A DNA stretch of 64,000 nucleotides from Anaeromyxobacter soli (lineage in GTDB: Bacteria; Myxococcota; Myxococcia; Myxococcales; Anaeromyxobacteraceae): positions 1 to 64,000 of the forward strand of contig NZ_JAKZLF010000002.1 in the NCBI RefSeq assembly GCF_022808855.1. Reading direction: 5' to 3'. Positions 51,172 to 60,173 of this stretch are shown here, one piece after another. Below the pieces are notes generated by a model. The model was not told where the DNA came from. It worked only from the letters and a program-made list of their open reading frames with translations, and did not search any database. Both the position numbers and the translations under genes were made by a program. Numbering within the stretch: position 1 is the stretch's first letter; each line of letters opens with the position of its first letter.

Positions 51172-53256
51172 ATGGACGTCGCCGCCCATCCGCCTGCCCG
51201 AAGCCGGACGCTGCTTCCACGAACGGTCGTCGGGGCCGCTCTGCTCGACGCGCTGCGGAAGCTCGACCCGCGAACCCTGGTCCGCAACCCCGTGATGTTC
51301 ACGGTGGAGGTCGGCAGCGCCTTCACGACCGCGCTCTTCCTCCACGCGCTCGTGACCGGGCGGGGCGACGCGCCCGCCGGGTTCATCCTCGCCGTCGCCG
51401 CCTGGCTCTGGTTCACCGTGCTGTTCTCGAACTTCGCCGAGGCGATCGCCGAGGGGCGCGGGAAGGCGCAGGCCGACACGCTGCGCCGCGCCCGCCGCGA
51501 GGTGGTGGCGACGCGGCTCGCGACCCCGTCCCGCGCCTCGCCGCGCGAGGACGTCCCCGCCGCTCGCCTCCGCCCGGGGGACGTCGTCTGGGTGGAGGCT
51601 GGCCAGATCGTGCCCGGCGACGGCGAGGTGATCGAGGGGATCGCGTCGGTGGACGAGAGCGCCATCACCGGCGAGAGCGCCCCCGTCATCCGCGAGAGCG
51701 GCGGAGATCGGAGCGCGGTCACGGGCGGGACGCGCCTCCTCTCCGACTGGCTCGTGGTCCGCATCACCGCCGAGCCTGGCGGGTCGTTCCTCGACCGGAT
51801 GATCGGGCTCGTGGAGGGCGCGAAGCGCCAGAAGACCCCCAACGAGATCGCGCTCGACATCCTGCTCGCCGCGCTCACGCTGGTCTTCCTCCTCGCGACC
51901 GCCACGCTCCTGCCGTTCTCGGTCCACGCGGTCCGGACGGCCGGCGCCGGGGCGCCGGTGGGGCTGACGGTGCTCGTCGCGCTCCTCGTGTGCCTCATCC
52001 CAACGACCATCGGCGGGCTCCTCTCCGCGATCGGGATCGCCGGGATGGACCGGATGATCCGCGCGAACGTGATCGCCACCTCCGGCCGCGCCGTCGAGGC
52101 CGCCGGCGACGTGGACGTGCTCCTCCTCGACAAGACGGGGACGATCACCCTCGGGAACCGCCAGGCCACTGCGTTCCTGCCGGGCGACGGCGTCGCGGAG
52201 CGAGCGCTCGCCGACGCGGCGCAGCTCGCGTCCCTCGCGGACGAGACGCCGGAGGGGCGCAGCATCGTGGTGCTCGCGAAGGAGCGGCACGGGCTCCGCG
52301 GGCGGACGCTCGAGCCCGGCGCGCTGTTCGTCCCCTTCGCCGCCCAGACGCGGATGAGCGGCGTCGACGTCGGCGCCCGCCGCGTGCGGAAGGGGGCGCT
52401 GGACGCCGTCGCCCGGTTCGTCGAGGCGGAGGGTGGACGCCTCCCGGACACCGTGCGCACGATCGCCGAGGACGTCGCGCGCCGCGGGGCGACGCCGCTC
52501 GTGGTCGCCGACGGGAGCAGGGCGCTCGGCGTGATCGAGCTGAAGGACGTCGTGAAGGGCGGCATCGCGGAGAAGTTCGCCGAGCTGCGGCGAATGGGGA
52601 TCCGCACCGTCATGATCACCGGCGACAACGCCCTCACCGCGGCCTCCATCGCCGCGGAGGCAGGCGTCGACGACTTCCTGGCCGAGGCCACGCCGGAGAT
52701 GAAGCTCGCGCACATCCGCGGCTGGCAGGCGAAGGGCCACCTCGTGGCCATGACCGGCGACGGCACGAACGACGCGCCTGCCCTCGCCCAGGCCGACGTC
52801 GCCGTCGCCATGCACACGGGCACGCAGGCGGCGAAGGAGGCCGGCAACATGGTCGACCTCGACTCGAACCCGACGAAGCTCATCCAGATCGTCGAGATCG
52901 GAAAGCAGCTCCTCATGACGCGCGGGGCGCTCACGACCTTCAGCATCGCGAACGACGTGGCCAAGTACTTCGCCATCATCCCCGCGGCGTTCGCCACGAC
53001 CTACCCGCCCCTCCGCGCGCTCGACGTCATGCGGCTCCACTCGCCCGCGAGCGCGATCCTGTCGGCCGTCATCTTCAACGCGCTCGTGATCGTCGCGCTC
53101 ATCCCGCTCGCGCTCCGCGGCATCGCCTACCGTCCCGCGCCGGCGAGCGCGATCCTCGCGCGGCACCTGCTGCTCTACGGGCTGGGGGGGCTCGTCCTGC
53201 CCTTCGCGGGCATCAAGCTCATCGACCTCGCGCTCGCTGCGCTCCACCTGGCCTAG
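51172..53256 (+). CDS. kdpB: K+-transporting ATPase catalytic subunit KdpB
   Basis: A 694-residue P-type ATPase of type IA. The phosphorylation motif is DKTGTIT near residue 320, the actuator domain has [12 protein letters not shown], the nucleotide and hinge regions have [15 protein letters not shown] and [20 protein letters not shown], and the membrane part contains [20 protein letters not shown]. It hydrolyses ATP to drive K+ through KdpA. The ATG begins 3 bases after kdpA. All catalytic residues are intact, so an active pump is expected. Confidence 0.97.
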   Translation: MDVAAHPPARSRTLLPRTVVGAALLDALRKLDPRTLVRNPVMFTVEVGSAFTTALFLHALVTGRGDAPAGFILAVAAWLWFTVLFSNFAEAIAEGRGKAQADTLRRARREVVATRLATPSRASPREDVPAARLRPGDVVWVEAGQIVPGDGEVIEGIASVDESAITGESAPVIRESGGDRSAVTGGTRLLSDWLVVRITAEPGGSFLDRMIGLVEGAKRQKTPNEIALDILLAALTLVFLLATATLLPFSVHAVRTAGAGAPVGLTVLVALLVCLIPTTIGGLLSAIGIAGMDRMIRANVIATSGRAVEAAGDVDVLLLDKTGTITLGNRQATAFLPGDGVAERALADAAQLASLADETPEGRSIVVLAKERHGLRGRTLEPGALFVPFAAQTRMSGVDVGARRVRKGALDAVARFVEAEGGRLPDTVRTIAEDVARRGATPLVVADGSRALGVIELKDVVKGGIAEKFAELRRMGIRTVMITGDNALTAASIAAEAGVDDFLAEATPEMKLAHIRGWQAKGHLVAMTGDGTNDAPALAQADVAVAMHTGTQAAKEAGNMVDLDSNPTKLIQIVEIGKQLLMTRGALTTFSIANDVAKYFAIIPAAFATTYPPLRALDVMRLHSPASAILSAVIFNALVIVALIPLALRGIAYRPAPASAILARHLLLYGLGGLVLPFAGIKLIDLALAALHLA

Positions 53257-53264
53257 AGGTGCCC

Positions 53265-53831
53265 GTGATCCGCGCCGTCTCCGTGCTGCTCGCCGCCTTC
53301 ACCCTCCTCCTCGGCGGCGTCTACCCGGCCGTGGTGACCGGCCTGTCGCGCGTGCTGTTCCCCGCGCAGGCGACCGGCAGCGTCGTGAGCGCCGGCGCTC
53401 GCCCCGCCGGCTCGGCGCTCGTCGGGCAGCCATTCACCTCGCCGCGGTACTTCTGGAGCCGGCCCTCCGCGACGACCCGCGTGCCCTACGACGGCCTCGC
53501 GTCCGCGGGATCGAACCTGGGCCCGACGAGCCCCGCGCTCGTCGCGGCCGTTCGCCGCCGCGTCGAGGCGCTCCGGACGGCCGACCCCGGGAACGTCGCG
53601 CCCGTGCCGGTGGATCTCGTGACCGCCTCCGGCAGCGGGCTCGACCCGCACGTGTCGCCCGCCGCGGCGCTCTATCAAGTGCGGCGCATCGCGCGCGCGC
53701 GCGGCCTTCCGCCGGACCGGGTGCGCGCGCTCGTCGAGGCGCACGTCGAGCGGCCGCTCCTCGGGCTCTTCGGGGCTCCCCGGGTGAACGTCCTCGCGCT
53801 CAACCTGGCGCTTGACGGGCTCGGCCAGTGA
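53265..53831 (+). CDS. kdpC: K+-transporting ATPase subunit KdpC
   Basis: A 188-residue subunit with one N-terminal membrane anchor (IRAVSVLLAAFTLLLGGVYP, then AVVTGLSRVLFP) and a periplasmic domain. Conserved features are GSALVGQPFTSPRYFWSRPS, the SNLGPTSPAL stretch, DLVTASGSGLDPHVSPAAA and the C-terminal LLGLFGAPRVNVLALNLAL. KdpC is thought to act as a catalytic chaperone raising the ATP affinity of KdpB. The GTG at 53265 has GAGGTG upstream; a GTG two codons earlier is also possible. It follows kdpB by 8 bases. Confidence 0.96.
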   Translation: MIRAVSVLLAAFTLLLGGVYPAVVTGLSRVLFPAQATGSVVSAGARPAGSALVGQPFTSPRYFWSRPSATTRVPYDGLASAGSNLGPTSPALVAAVRRRVEALRTADPGNVAPVPVDLVTASGSGLDPHVSPAAALYQVRRIARARGLPPDRVRALVEAHVERPLLGLFGAPRVNVLALNLALDGLGQ

Positions 53832-53864
53832 TGGCTTGGGTTCGGAGGTGACTGGAGCGCGGCC

Positions 53865-56561
53865 ATGACACGGCAGCCGGGGCGCCCGGATCCGGACGCG
53901 CTCCTCGCGCGCGTCACGGCCGAGGCGCGGCGCGAGGCGCGCACGCGGTTCAAGATCTTCTTCGGCTTCGCGCCCGGCGTGGGCAAGACGTATCGCATGC
54001 TGCAGGTCGCGCGGGACCTCGAGGCCGAGGGGGTCGACGTGGTGATCGGCGCGATCGAGACCCACGGCCGCTACGACACGGCCGGCCTCATGCTCGGGCT
54101 CGAGATGCTGCCGCGGCGTGCGCTGCCGTATCGCGGCCGGGTGCTCGAGGAGTTCGACCTCGACGCCGCGCTCGCACGCCGCCCCCGCATCCTCCTCCTC
54201 GACGAGCTCGCGCACACGAACGCCCCCGGCTCGCGCCACGCGAAGCGCTGGCAGGACGTGGTCGAGCTGCTCGACGCGGGCGTCGAGGTGTACACGACCC
54301 TCAACGTCCAGCACGTCGAGAGCCTGAACGACGTGGTGGAGCAGATCACGCACGTCCCCGTGCGCGAGACGGTGCCCGACTCCATCCTGGAGCGCGCGGA
54401 CGAGGTGGAGATCGTGGACGTCGCGCCGGAGGAGCTCCTCCAGCGCCTCCGGGAAGGCAAGGTGTACCTGCCCGAGCAGGCGGAGCGCGCCCGGGAGCAC
54501 TTCTTCCAGCGCGGGAACCTGCTCGCGCTCCGCGAGCTCGCCCTGCGCCGCATGGCGGAGCGCGTGGACTCCGACGTCCTCGAGTATCGCGCGGAGCACG
54601 GGGTGGACGTGCCCTGGCCCACCGCGGAGCGCGTCCTCGTGTGCGTCGGCCCCGCGCCCGACTCGGCCCGGCTCGTCCGCGCCGCGCGCCGGATCGCGGC
54701 GGGCCTGCGAGCTCCCTGGGTCGCCGCGTCGGTGCAGGCCTCGGGGAGGCCGCCGCTCGGCGACGAGGATCGCGAACGCCTCGAGGCCCACCTGCGCCTC
54801 GCCGAGTCGCTCGGCGCGGAGGTCGCGCGGCTCACGGGGGTGGGCGTCCCGGACGCGATCCTGGAGTTCGCCCGGCGGCGCAACGTCACGCGCATCGTGC
54901 TCGGCAAGCCGCGCCACCCGCGCTGGCGCGACCGGCTTCGCGGCTCCCTCCTCGACGACATCATCCGCGGCAGCGGGGACATCGAGGTGACCGTGCTCGC
55001 CGGCGGGGCCGACGAGGATCACGAGCGCGTTTCTGCGGTGCAGCGAGCGCCCGCGCGCGGCGCCGGCTACCTGCGGGCGCTCGTCGTCATCGCGCTGACC
55101 ACCGCCGTGGCGCGCGCGGCGCGGGCGCTCCTCGGCGTCCCCGACGTCGAGATGCTGTTCCTGCTCGGGGTGATGATCGCGGCGCTCACCACCGGACGCC
55201 GCGCCTCCGTCCTGGCGGCGGCGCTGGCGGTCGTCTCGTACGACTTCTTCTTCGTGCCGCCGCCGTACACGCTGAACGTGTCCGACGCGCGTTACCTCCT
55301 CACCTTCGTGATGCTCTTCGGCGTGAGCGTCGTCATCGGCACCCTCACGCTGCGGCTGCGCGAGCAGCAGGCGGCGGCGGTCGGCCGCGAGCGCAGGACC
55401 TCGGCGCTGTATGGGATCAGCCGCGAGCTCGGCGCGGCCCTCGACGACGAGGGCGTCGCGGCCGTGTGCGCCAGGGCGATCGCCGAGGCGTTCGACGTCG
55501 AGGTCGTGTTCCTGCGCGTACGTGGCGACGGCGATCTCTCCGACCTCGCGGCGGTTCCGCGCGAGGCGGCGCTCAGCCCGTCCGAGCGCGCGGTCGCGCA
55601 GTGGGTCGCCGCGCACGGGCAGCCCGCCGGGCGCGGGACCGACACCCTCCCCGGGGAGCCGGTGATCTGCGCACCCGTGCGCGCGTGGGGTGACGTCCTC
55701 GCGGTGCTCGCCCTTCGGACCGAGGGCGAGCGCGGGCTCGGCGCAGAGCAGCACACGCTGCTCGAGGCGCTCGCGCGCCAGGTGGCGCTCGCCCTCGATC
55801 GCGTGCGGCTCGCCGCGGAGGCGCGTCAGGCTGCGCTGCGGGCGAAGACCGAGGAGCTGCGCAGCGGGCTCCTCTCCTCGGTCTCCCACGATCTCCGGAC
55901 GCCGCTCGCGGCCATCACTGGGGCCGCCTCGACGCTGCGCGCCGAGGCGGAGCTGGATGCCGCCACGCGGAGGGATCTCACGGACGCGATCTGCGAGGAG
56001 GCGGAGCGGCTCGAGCGGCTCGTCGCGAACCTGCTCGACATGACCCGGCTCGACTCCGGCACCGTGGAGCCGAAGCGCGAGTGGGTGCCGCTCGTCGAGG
56101 TGATCGGCGGGGCGCTCACCCGGCTCGAGCGCCGGCTCGCGGGGAGGCCCGTCACGACCACGCTGCCGGACGATCTGCCGCTCGTCTCGATCGATCCGGT
56201 GCTGCTCGAGCAGCTGTTCAGGAACCTCCTCGAGAACGCCGCGAAGTACACGCCCCCGGGCTCGCCGCTCGACATCCGCGCGGAGCGCGACGGGGGTACG
56301 CTCTCCGTGGACGTGGCGGACCGCGGCCCCGGGATCCCCTCGGGCGACGAGGAGCGGATCTTCGAGCGGTTCCACCGCGGCGCGCACGCCGGGGTCCGGG
56401 GCGTCGGCCTGGGCCTGCCCATCGCCCGCGCCATCGCCCAGGTGCACGGGGGCAGGCTCGTCGCCGCCAATCGCCCCGGCGGGGGCGCCGTGTTCCGGCT
56501 CACCCTGCCCTTGCCGTCCGAGCGGCCGCCGCCCGCCGAGCCCGCGGAAGGCAGCGCATGA
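53865..56561 (+). CDS. kdpD: Sensor histidine kinase KdpD
   Basis: An 898-residue sensor for K+ limitation. The N-terminal KdpD domain has Walker A at about 34-42 (GFAPGVGKTYRM), HGRYDT, a Walker B-like RILLLDELAHTNAPGSRH and the USP domain after it (about 245-365, ILEFARRRNVTRIVLG). Four membrane spans follow (about 395-500), then a GAF domain (about 510-650). The kinase core has His in SVSHDLRTPLAAITG (about 675), the N box NLLENAAKYTPPGSPL, DRGPGIP and GLGLPIARAIAQVHGG. Length matches E. coli KdpD (894). The ATG at 53865 lies 33 bases after kdpC and its stop overlaps kdpE by ATGA. Confidence 0.97.
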   Translation: MTRQPGRPDPDALLARVTAEARREARTRFKIFFGFAPGVGKTYRMLQVARDLEAEGVDVVIGAIETHGRYDTAGLMLGLEMLPRRALPYRGRVLEEFDLDAALARRPRILLLDELAHTNAPGSRHAKRWQDVVELLDAGVEVYTTLNVQHVESLNDVVEQITHVPVRETVPDSILERADEVEIVDVAPEELLQRLREGKVYLPEQAERAREHFFQRGNLLALRELALRRMAERVDSDVLEYRAEHGVDVPWPTAERVLVCVGPAPDSARLVRAARRIAAGLRAPWVAASVQASGRPPLGDEDRERLEAHLRLAESLGAEVARLTGVGVPDAILEFARRRNVTRIVLGKPRHPRWRDRLRGSLLDDIIRGSGDIEVTVLAGGADEDHERVSAVQRAPARGAGYLRALVVIALTTAVARAARALLGVPDVEMLFLLGVMIAALTTGRRASVLAAALAVVSYDFFFVPPPYTLNVSDARYLLTFVMLFGVSVVIGTLTLRLREQQAAAVGRERRTSALYGISRELGAALDDEGVAAVCARAIAEAFDVEVVFLRVRGDGDLSDLAAVPREAALSPSERAVAQWVAAHGQPAGRGTDTLPGEPVICAPVRAWGDVLAVLALRTEGERGLGAEQHTLLEALARQVALALDRVRLAAEARQAALRAKTEELRSGLLSSVSHDLRTPLAAITGAASTLRAEAELDAATRRDLTDAICEEAERLERLVANLLDMTRLDSGTVEPKREWVPLVEVIGGALTRLERRLAGRPVTTTLPDDLPLVSIDPVLLEQLFRNLLENAAKYTPPGSPLDIRAERDGGTLSVDVADRGPGIPSGDEERIFERFHRGAHAGVRGVGLGLPIARAIAQVHGGRLVAANRPGGGAVFRLTLPLPSERPPPAEPAEGSA

Positions 56562-57259
56562 CGGCGACCGGACCGCTCGTGCTCGTCGTCGACGACGAGG
56601 CGCAGGTGCGCCGGTTCCTGCGCGCCGCCCTCACCTCGCGGGGGTACCGGCTCCTCGAGGCCGAGACGGCGCGCGAGGCCGAGCAGCTCGCGACGAGCCA
56701 CACCCCCGACGTCTACCTCCTCGACCTCACGCTGCCGGACGGCGACGGGGTGGATCTGGCGCGGCGCCTGCGCGAGTGGACGACGGCGCCGATCGTCGTG
56801 CTGTCGGCGCGAGGCCGCGAGGAGGACAAGGTGAACGCCCTCGACGCGGGCGCGGACGACTACCTCACGAAGCCGTTCGGCGTGAACGAGCTGCTCGCCA
56901 GGCTCCGGGTCGCGCTGCGGCATGCCCAGGCGCGGCCCGGCGAGCCCGCCGTGATCGAGGCCGGACCGCTCCGCGTGGACCTCGCCCGGCGCGAGGTGAC
57001 CGTGGACGGTCGCGAGGTGCGGCTCACGCCGACCGAGTTCCGCCTCCTCGCGCTGCTCGCGCGACACGCCGGAAAGGTGCTCACCCACCGTCAGATCCTG
57101 CGGGAGGTGTGGGGTCCGAACGCGACGGAGGCGCACTACGTCCGCGTGCACATGGCCGAGCTCCGCAAGAAGGTCGAGGCGGACCCCGCCCGGCCCCGCC
57201 TGCTCGTCACCGAGCCGGGCGTCGGCTACCGGCTCCGCGACCGCGTCGAGGGCGCCTGA
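56558..57259 (+). CDS. kdpE: Response regulator KdpE
   Basis: A 233-residue OmpR-family regulator. The receiver has VLVVDDEAQ, phosphoacceptor Asp56 (VYLLDLTLPDGDGV), switch residues in VLSARGREEDKV and Lys in YLTKPFG near 105. The C-terminal winged helix has LTPTEFRLLALLARHAGKVL, ILREVWGP and VGYRLR. It should activate the kdp operon under K+ starvation when phosphorylated by KdpD. The ATGA overlap with kdpD shows coupling. Its likely target is the phased half-site region upstream of the operon. Confidence 0.96.
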   Translation: MTATGPLVLVVDDEAQVRRFLRAALTSRGYRLLEAETAREAEQLATSHTPDVYLLDLTLPDGDGVDLARRLREWTTAPIVVLSARGREEDKVNALDAGADDYLTKPFGVNELLARLRVALRHAQARPGEPAVIEAGPLRVDLARREVTVDGREVRLTPTEFRLLALLARHAGKVLTHRQILREVWGPNATEAHYVRVHMAELRKKVEADPARPRLLVTEPGVGYRLRDRVEGA

Positions 57260-57343
57260 AGCGTTCGCCGCGGGGCGCACGGGCCGCGCCGGTGGCCGCC
57301 CGCCGAGCGCGAGGCCACCTTCTCTGCAGGGAGGGAGAAGATC

Positions 57344-57724
57344 ATGCGACTGTCACTGTTCGTGTCGGCGCTCGTCCTCGCCGCGGGGCTCGCGGGCTGC
57401 GCGACGTCCACGCGCGAGACCCAGCGGCCCGCCAGCCCGGCGGCCGCTCGCTCGCCCATCGCCAGCGACCATCCGTTCGAGGTGAAGGGCACCGTGAAGT
57501 CGGTCGGCGATGGGCTCCTCGGGATGGGGCGCAGCGTCACCATCGCGCGCGAGGGCGCGCCCGCCGCAGAGCTTCACGTGGCGGAGGAGACCCGCGTGAC
57601 GCTCGACGACCGTCCGGCCAAGCTGTCGGACCTGCGCGAGGGAGACGAGATCCGCGCGCGCTTCGACTTCGACAAGAGCACGCCGGTGGCGATCGAGCTC
57701 CAGGCGAAGCCGAAGCGACGCTGA
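57344..57724 (+). CDS. Small lipoprotein with an OB-like domain
   Basis: A 126-residue exported lipoprotein. The signal is MRLSLFVSALVLAAGLAG followed by Cys19, a classical lipobox. After a 25-residue Ala/Arg/Ser linker a compact domain starts (PFEVKGTVKSVGDGLLGMGR), with strands VTIAREGAPAAELHVAEETR and VTLDDRPAKLSDLREGDEIR. The GTV..V..., VT, and L..GD.I.A patterns resemble DUF5666-like or OB-fold periplasmic domains. The function is unknown. GGAGGGAGAAG is before the ATG. It lies 84 bases after kdpE and may be read from the kdp transcript. Confidence 0.75.
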   Translation: MRLSLFVSALVLAAGLAGCATSTRETQRPASPAAARSPIASDHPFEVKGTVKSVGDGLLGMGRSVTIAREGAPAAELHVAEETRVTLDDRPAKLSDLREGDEIRARFDFDKSTPVAIELQAKPKRR

Positions 57725-57757
57725 CGCGCCGGGCGCCTCGCCGGCTCGACCGATGTT

Positions 57758-59257
57758 CTACCCGCGCCTGCGGTGCGGGTGACGGCGCTCGTGCTGGGGG
57801 GACGGCCCCTCCCCGCGCGGAGCGCCGGGAGGCGGACCGGAGGGTCTGCCCTGCTGCGGTGCGACGGGTGCAGCCGGGCCGAGCGGCGGACGACTCACGC
57901 GGATCACCTCCGGCGCGGGAGCGTCGCGGCGACGGGCCGGTCCGCCACGTCCAGGCTGCCGCGGTCCGCCCGCGCGCGGCGCGTTCTGCGGCTGGCGCGG
58001 TCCGGACTGCTGCTGCGGCTGGCGCTGTCCGGGCTGCTGCGGCTGGCGTGGCCCGGACTGCTGCTGCGGCTGGCGCTGTCCGGGCTGCTGCGGCTGGCGC
58101 GGTCCGGGCTGCTGCGGCTGGCGCGGCCCGGACTGCTGCTGCTGCTGGCGCGGCCCGGACTGCTGCTGCTGGCGCGGCCCGGACTGCTGCTGGCGCTGTC
58201 CCGGCTGCTGCTGCTGGCGCTGTCCGGGCTGCGCCGGACGCTGTCCGGCCTGCTGCGTGGTCGGCTCGTGGCGTGCGCCGGGCGAAAGGTGCGAAATCTG
58301 CCGCGGCCCGGACCCGGAGGGCTCGTGGTGGGCGCGCGGCTGCGCGGGCGCGTGGGTCTCGCGCGCCGGGGGCGCGTGCGCCGGCCGCTCCCGCCGTTCC
58401 TGCCAGACGCGATCCCGGCGCGGCTCCTGCTGCTGCGGCCGCTGCGGGTGACGCTCGCCGTGACCGCGCCCGTGCCGCTGTCCCTGCCTCTCGCCTCCCC
58501 GCGCGGCGGGCTCCGGCGGCCGGCCACTCGGCACGAAGTCGGAGCTGAGCTCGCGCCGTACGTACGCGCGCCAGATCTCGTGCCCGTCCCCGGAGGCGGC
58601 GTGGAGCTCGGGGGCGATGCCGGCGAAGAACCGCCGCACGTTCTCGAGGTCGCGCTGGAAGAACGACTCCGCCTGGCTGTTGTGCGCGGCGCCGACCACC
58701 TGCGGGAAGTCGATCACCACCGGGCCGTTCCAGCCGAGGAGGATGTTGTAGGGCGAGAGATCGCCGTGGATGAGATCGCACCCGAGCATCCGGACGATCT
58801 GGCTGCGCAGGTCGGCGTAGAGCGCCGCCGCCTCCTCGGGCGCGACCTGCGCGTCCACGAGGCGCGGCGCTGGGTGTCCGTTCGCGTCGACGACGAGCTC
58901 CATGAGGAGCACGCCCTCGTAGAACATCACCGGCCTGGGGACCCGGACGCCGGCGGCGTGCAGCGCGTGGAGCGCGTCGGCCTCCTTCGCCTTCCACGCC
59001 TCCTCGGCGGCGGCCTGCCCGAAGCGGCTGCCCCGGTCCATCGCGCGCTGCATGCGCGAGTCGCGGACCTGCCGCCCTTCCTTGTAGCCGGCGTTGTTCC
59101 GGAAGCTCCGCGCCTCGCGCGCCTTGTAGACCTTGGCGGCGACGACCTCGCCGCCGTGGCGGACGAGCCAGAGGTCCGCCTCCTTGCCGCTCTTGAGGCG
59201 CGCGCAGACCTCTTCGATGACGCCGTCCGCCAGGAGCGGTGCGAGGGGATCGTGCAT
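57758..59257 (-). CDS. RIO-type protein kinase with a Pro/Gln-rich repeat tail
   Basis: A 499-residue protein. Residues 1-245 are a RIO-family kinase: the flexible nucleotide loop LKSGKEADLW (22-30), Lys42 in VVAAKVYKAREARSF, the catalytic loop IHGDLSPYNIL with Asp166 and the metal-binding motif VIDFPQ with Asp183. All catalytic residues are kept, so an active kinase or ATPase is likely. The RNA-helix insertion seen in RIO1 is present in reduced form (YKEGRQVRDSRMQRAM). Residues about 250-499 are disordered and low in complexity, with units such as QPGQRQPQQQSGPRQ repeated around 10 times. It is 27 bases downstream of the RGG protein gene, in the same operon. Bacterial RIO kinases have poorly known targets, possibly the ribosome. 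Confidence 0.9.
   Translation of the reverse strand: MHDPLAPLLADGVIEEVCARLKSGKEADLWLVRHGGEVVAAKVYKAREARSFRNNAGYKEGRQVRDSRMQRAMDRGSRFGQAAAEEAWKAKEADALHALHAAGVRVPRPVMFYEGVLLMELVVDANGHPAPRLVDAQVAPEEAAALYADLRSQIVRMLGCDLIHGDLSPYNILLGWNGPVVIDFPQVVGAAHNSQAESFFQRDLENVRRFFAGIAPELHAASGDGHEIWRAYVRRELSSDFVPSGRPPEPAARGGERQGQRHGRGHGERHPQRPQQQEPRRDRVWQERRERPAHAPPARETHAPAQPRAHHEPSGSGPRQISHLSPGARHEPTTQQAGQRPAQPGQRQQQQPGQRQQQSGPRQQQQSGPRQQQQQSGPRQPQQPGPRQPQQPGQRQPQQQSGPRQPQQPGQRQPQQQSGPRQPQNAPRAGGPRQPGRGGPARRRDAPAPEVIRVSRPPLGPAAPVAPQQGRPSGPPPGAPRGEGPSPQHERRHPHRRRG
57986..58255. repeat. In-frame 24-27-base tandem repeat inside the RIO kinase gene
   Basis: About 10-11 imperfect copies of a 21- to 30-base unit built on CTGCGGCTGGCGCGGTCCGG (plus-strand reading) encode the Pro/Gln/Arg tail repeats of the kinase. 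Units differ by internal CTG insertions, so copy number and Gln-run length probably vary between strains. Confidence 0.75.
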
Positions 59258-59284
59258 GCTCGTCGGGTGGGTCCTTGCGCGAGG

Positions 59285-60040
59285 CTACTTCTTCGGGGCA
59301 CCGCCCGGACGACCGCCACCGGCGCCGCCACCCGGCCTCCGGCCACCGCCGCCCGGCCGTCCGCGACCGCGCTCGTTCTTGCGATCCTCGCGGAGCGAGT
59401 CCATCGAGAAGCCGCCGGTCGCGCCGGCCTTGGTGCCGCCAGCGCCGCGGCCGCCACCGCCGCCTCCCCGACCGCCGCCGGGTCCACCGCGACCGCCACG
59501 GCCACCGCGGCCGCCGCGCTCGTCGCGGGGAGAGCTCACGGTCTGCTTCATGCTCTGCGGGAAGAAGTCCACGAGGTACTGGTGACCGCCGCTCGTCTTC
59601 GCGCCCGGGACCGGCTCCTCGACGCCGAACACGCGGACGAGCCGCACGTCCTCGGCCCGGCGCCCCACCACCTCGACGGCGGCGCGAAGCATGGCGAGCC
59701 GATCGCCCGACAGGCCCGTGGCCGTCGCCACTGCGGCGTCGAGCGCGGCCTTGACCGCCTCGCTCTCTCCCTCCGCCGCGGGCTTCGGCGCCTCTGCCGT
59801 CGCCGCGGGCGCTGCCTCCGCCGTCTCGGCGGGCGCAGCGGCCTCGACCGGCGCGGCCTCCTGCGCCTCGGTGGGCGCCTCGGCGACAGCGCCCTCCGGC
59901 GCGGCCGGGGCCGGCGCCTCGGCGGCCGCGGCGACGGGGGCGGCCGGCTTCTCCTCGGCCGGGAGTGAACGCCGGGCCTGGGCGACCGCGGCCGCCGCCG
60001 TCCTAATCAGGGATCCGCTGAGCTCGGTGAGCGTCTTCAT
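59285..60040 (-). CDS. RGG-rich protein with an Ala/Pro/Glu spacer
   Basis: A 251-residue protein I do not recognise. It has three parts: a 25-residue N-terminal helix (MKTLTELSGSLIRTAAAAVA), a long disordered Ala/Pro/Glu segment (about 30-95), a small folded core (about 95-165; LSGDRLAMLRAAVEVVGRRA and RLVRVFGVEEPVPG, ending YLVDFFPQSMKQTV), and a Gly/Arg C terminus with RGGRGGRGG and GGGRGGGGGGRG. RGG repeats typically bind RNA and favour condensate formation. The ATG at 60038-60040 is chosen because it starts the helix. It precedes the RIO kinase gene by 27 bases, which suggests a kinase-substrate or partner pair, perhaps around RNA or ribosomes. A 6-bp dyad (ACACCG/CGGTGT, 60055-60072) lies just upstream. 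Confidence 0.7.
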   Translation of the reverse strand: MKTLTELSGSLIRTAAAAVAQARRSLPAEEKPAAPVAAAAEAPAPAAPEGAVAEAPTEAQEAAPVEAAAPAETAEAAPAATAEAPKPAAEGESEAVKAALDAAVATATGLSGDRLAMLRAAVEVVGRRAEDVRLVRVFGVEEPVPGAKTSGGHQYLVDFFPQSMKQTVSSPRDERGGRGGRGGRGGPGGGRGGGGGGRGAGGTKAGATGGFSMDSLREDRKNERGRGRPGGGGRRPGGGAGGGRPGGAPKK

Positions 60041-60173
60041 GCGGGCGTAGCCATACACCGTCCGGGCGGTGTCGGCAAAGGGCTGCCTGGCGCGAGCGCT
60101 CGTCTGCCGGCTCCGCGAACCCGGCGACGCGAGAGGAGCGGGGCCTGGTCCGGCGCCGGCCGGTCGAGGTTCG

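Noticed and set aside
49276-53247. A very long minus-strand frame across kdpA and kdpB
   Set aside because: Antisense shadow of the kdp genes; low-complexity charged sequence without a start signal.
53253-56447. A 1064-codon minus-strand frame across kdpC and kdpD
   Set aside because: Antisense shadow of intact kdpC and kdpD, with no recognisable domain.
57986-58255. CRISPR-like regular repeats
   Set aside because: Units are directly adjacent with no spacers, stay in frame and encode the Pro/Gln tail of the RIO kinase.
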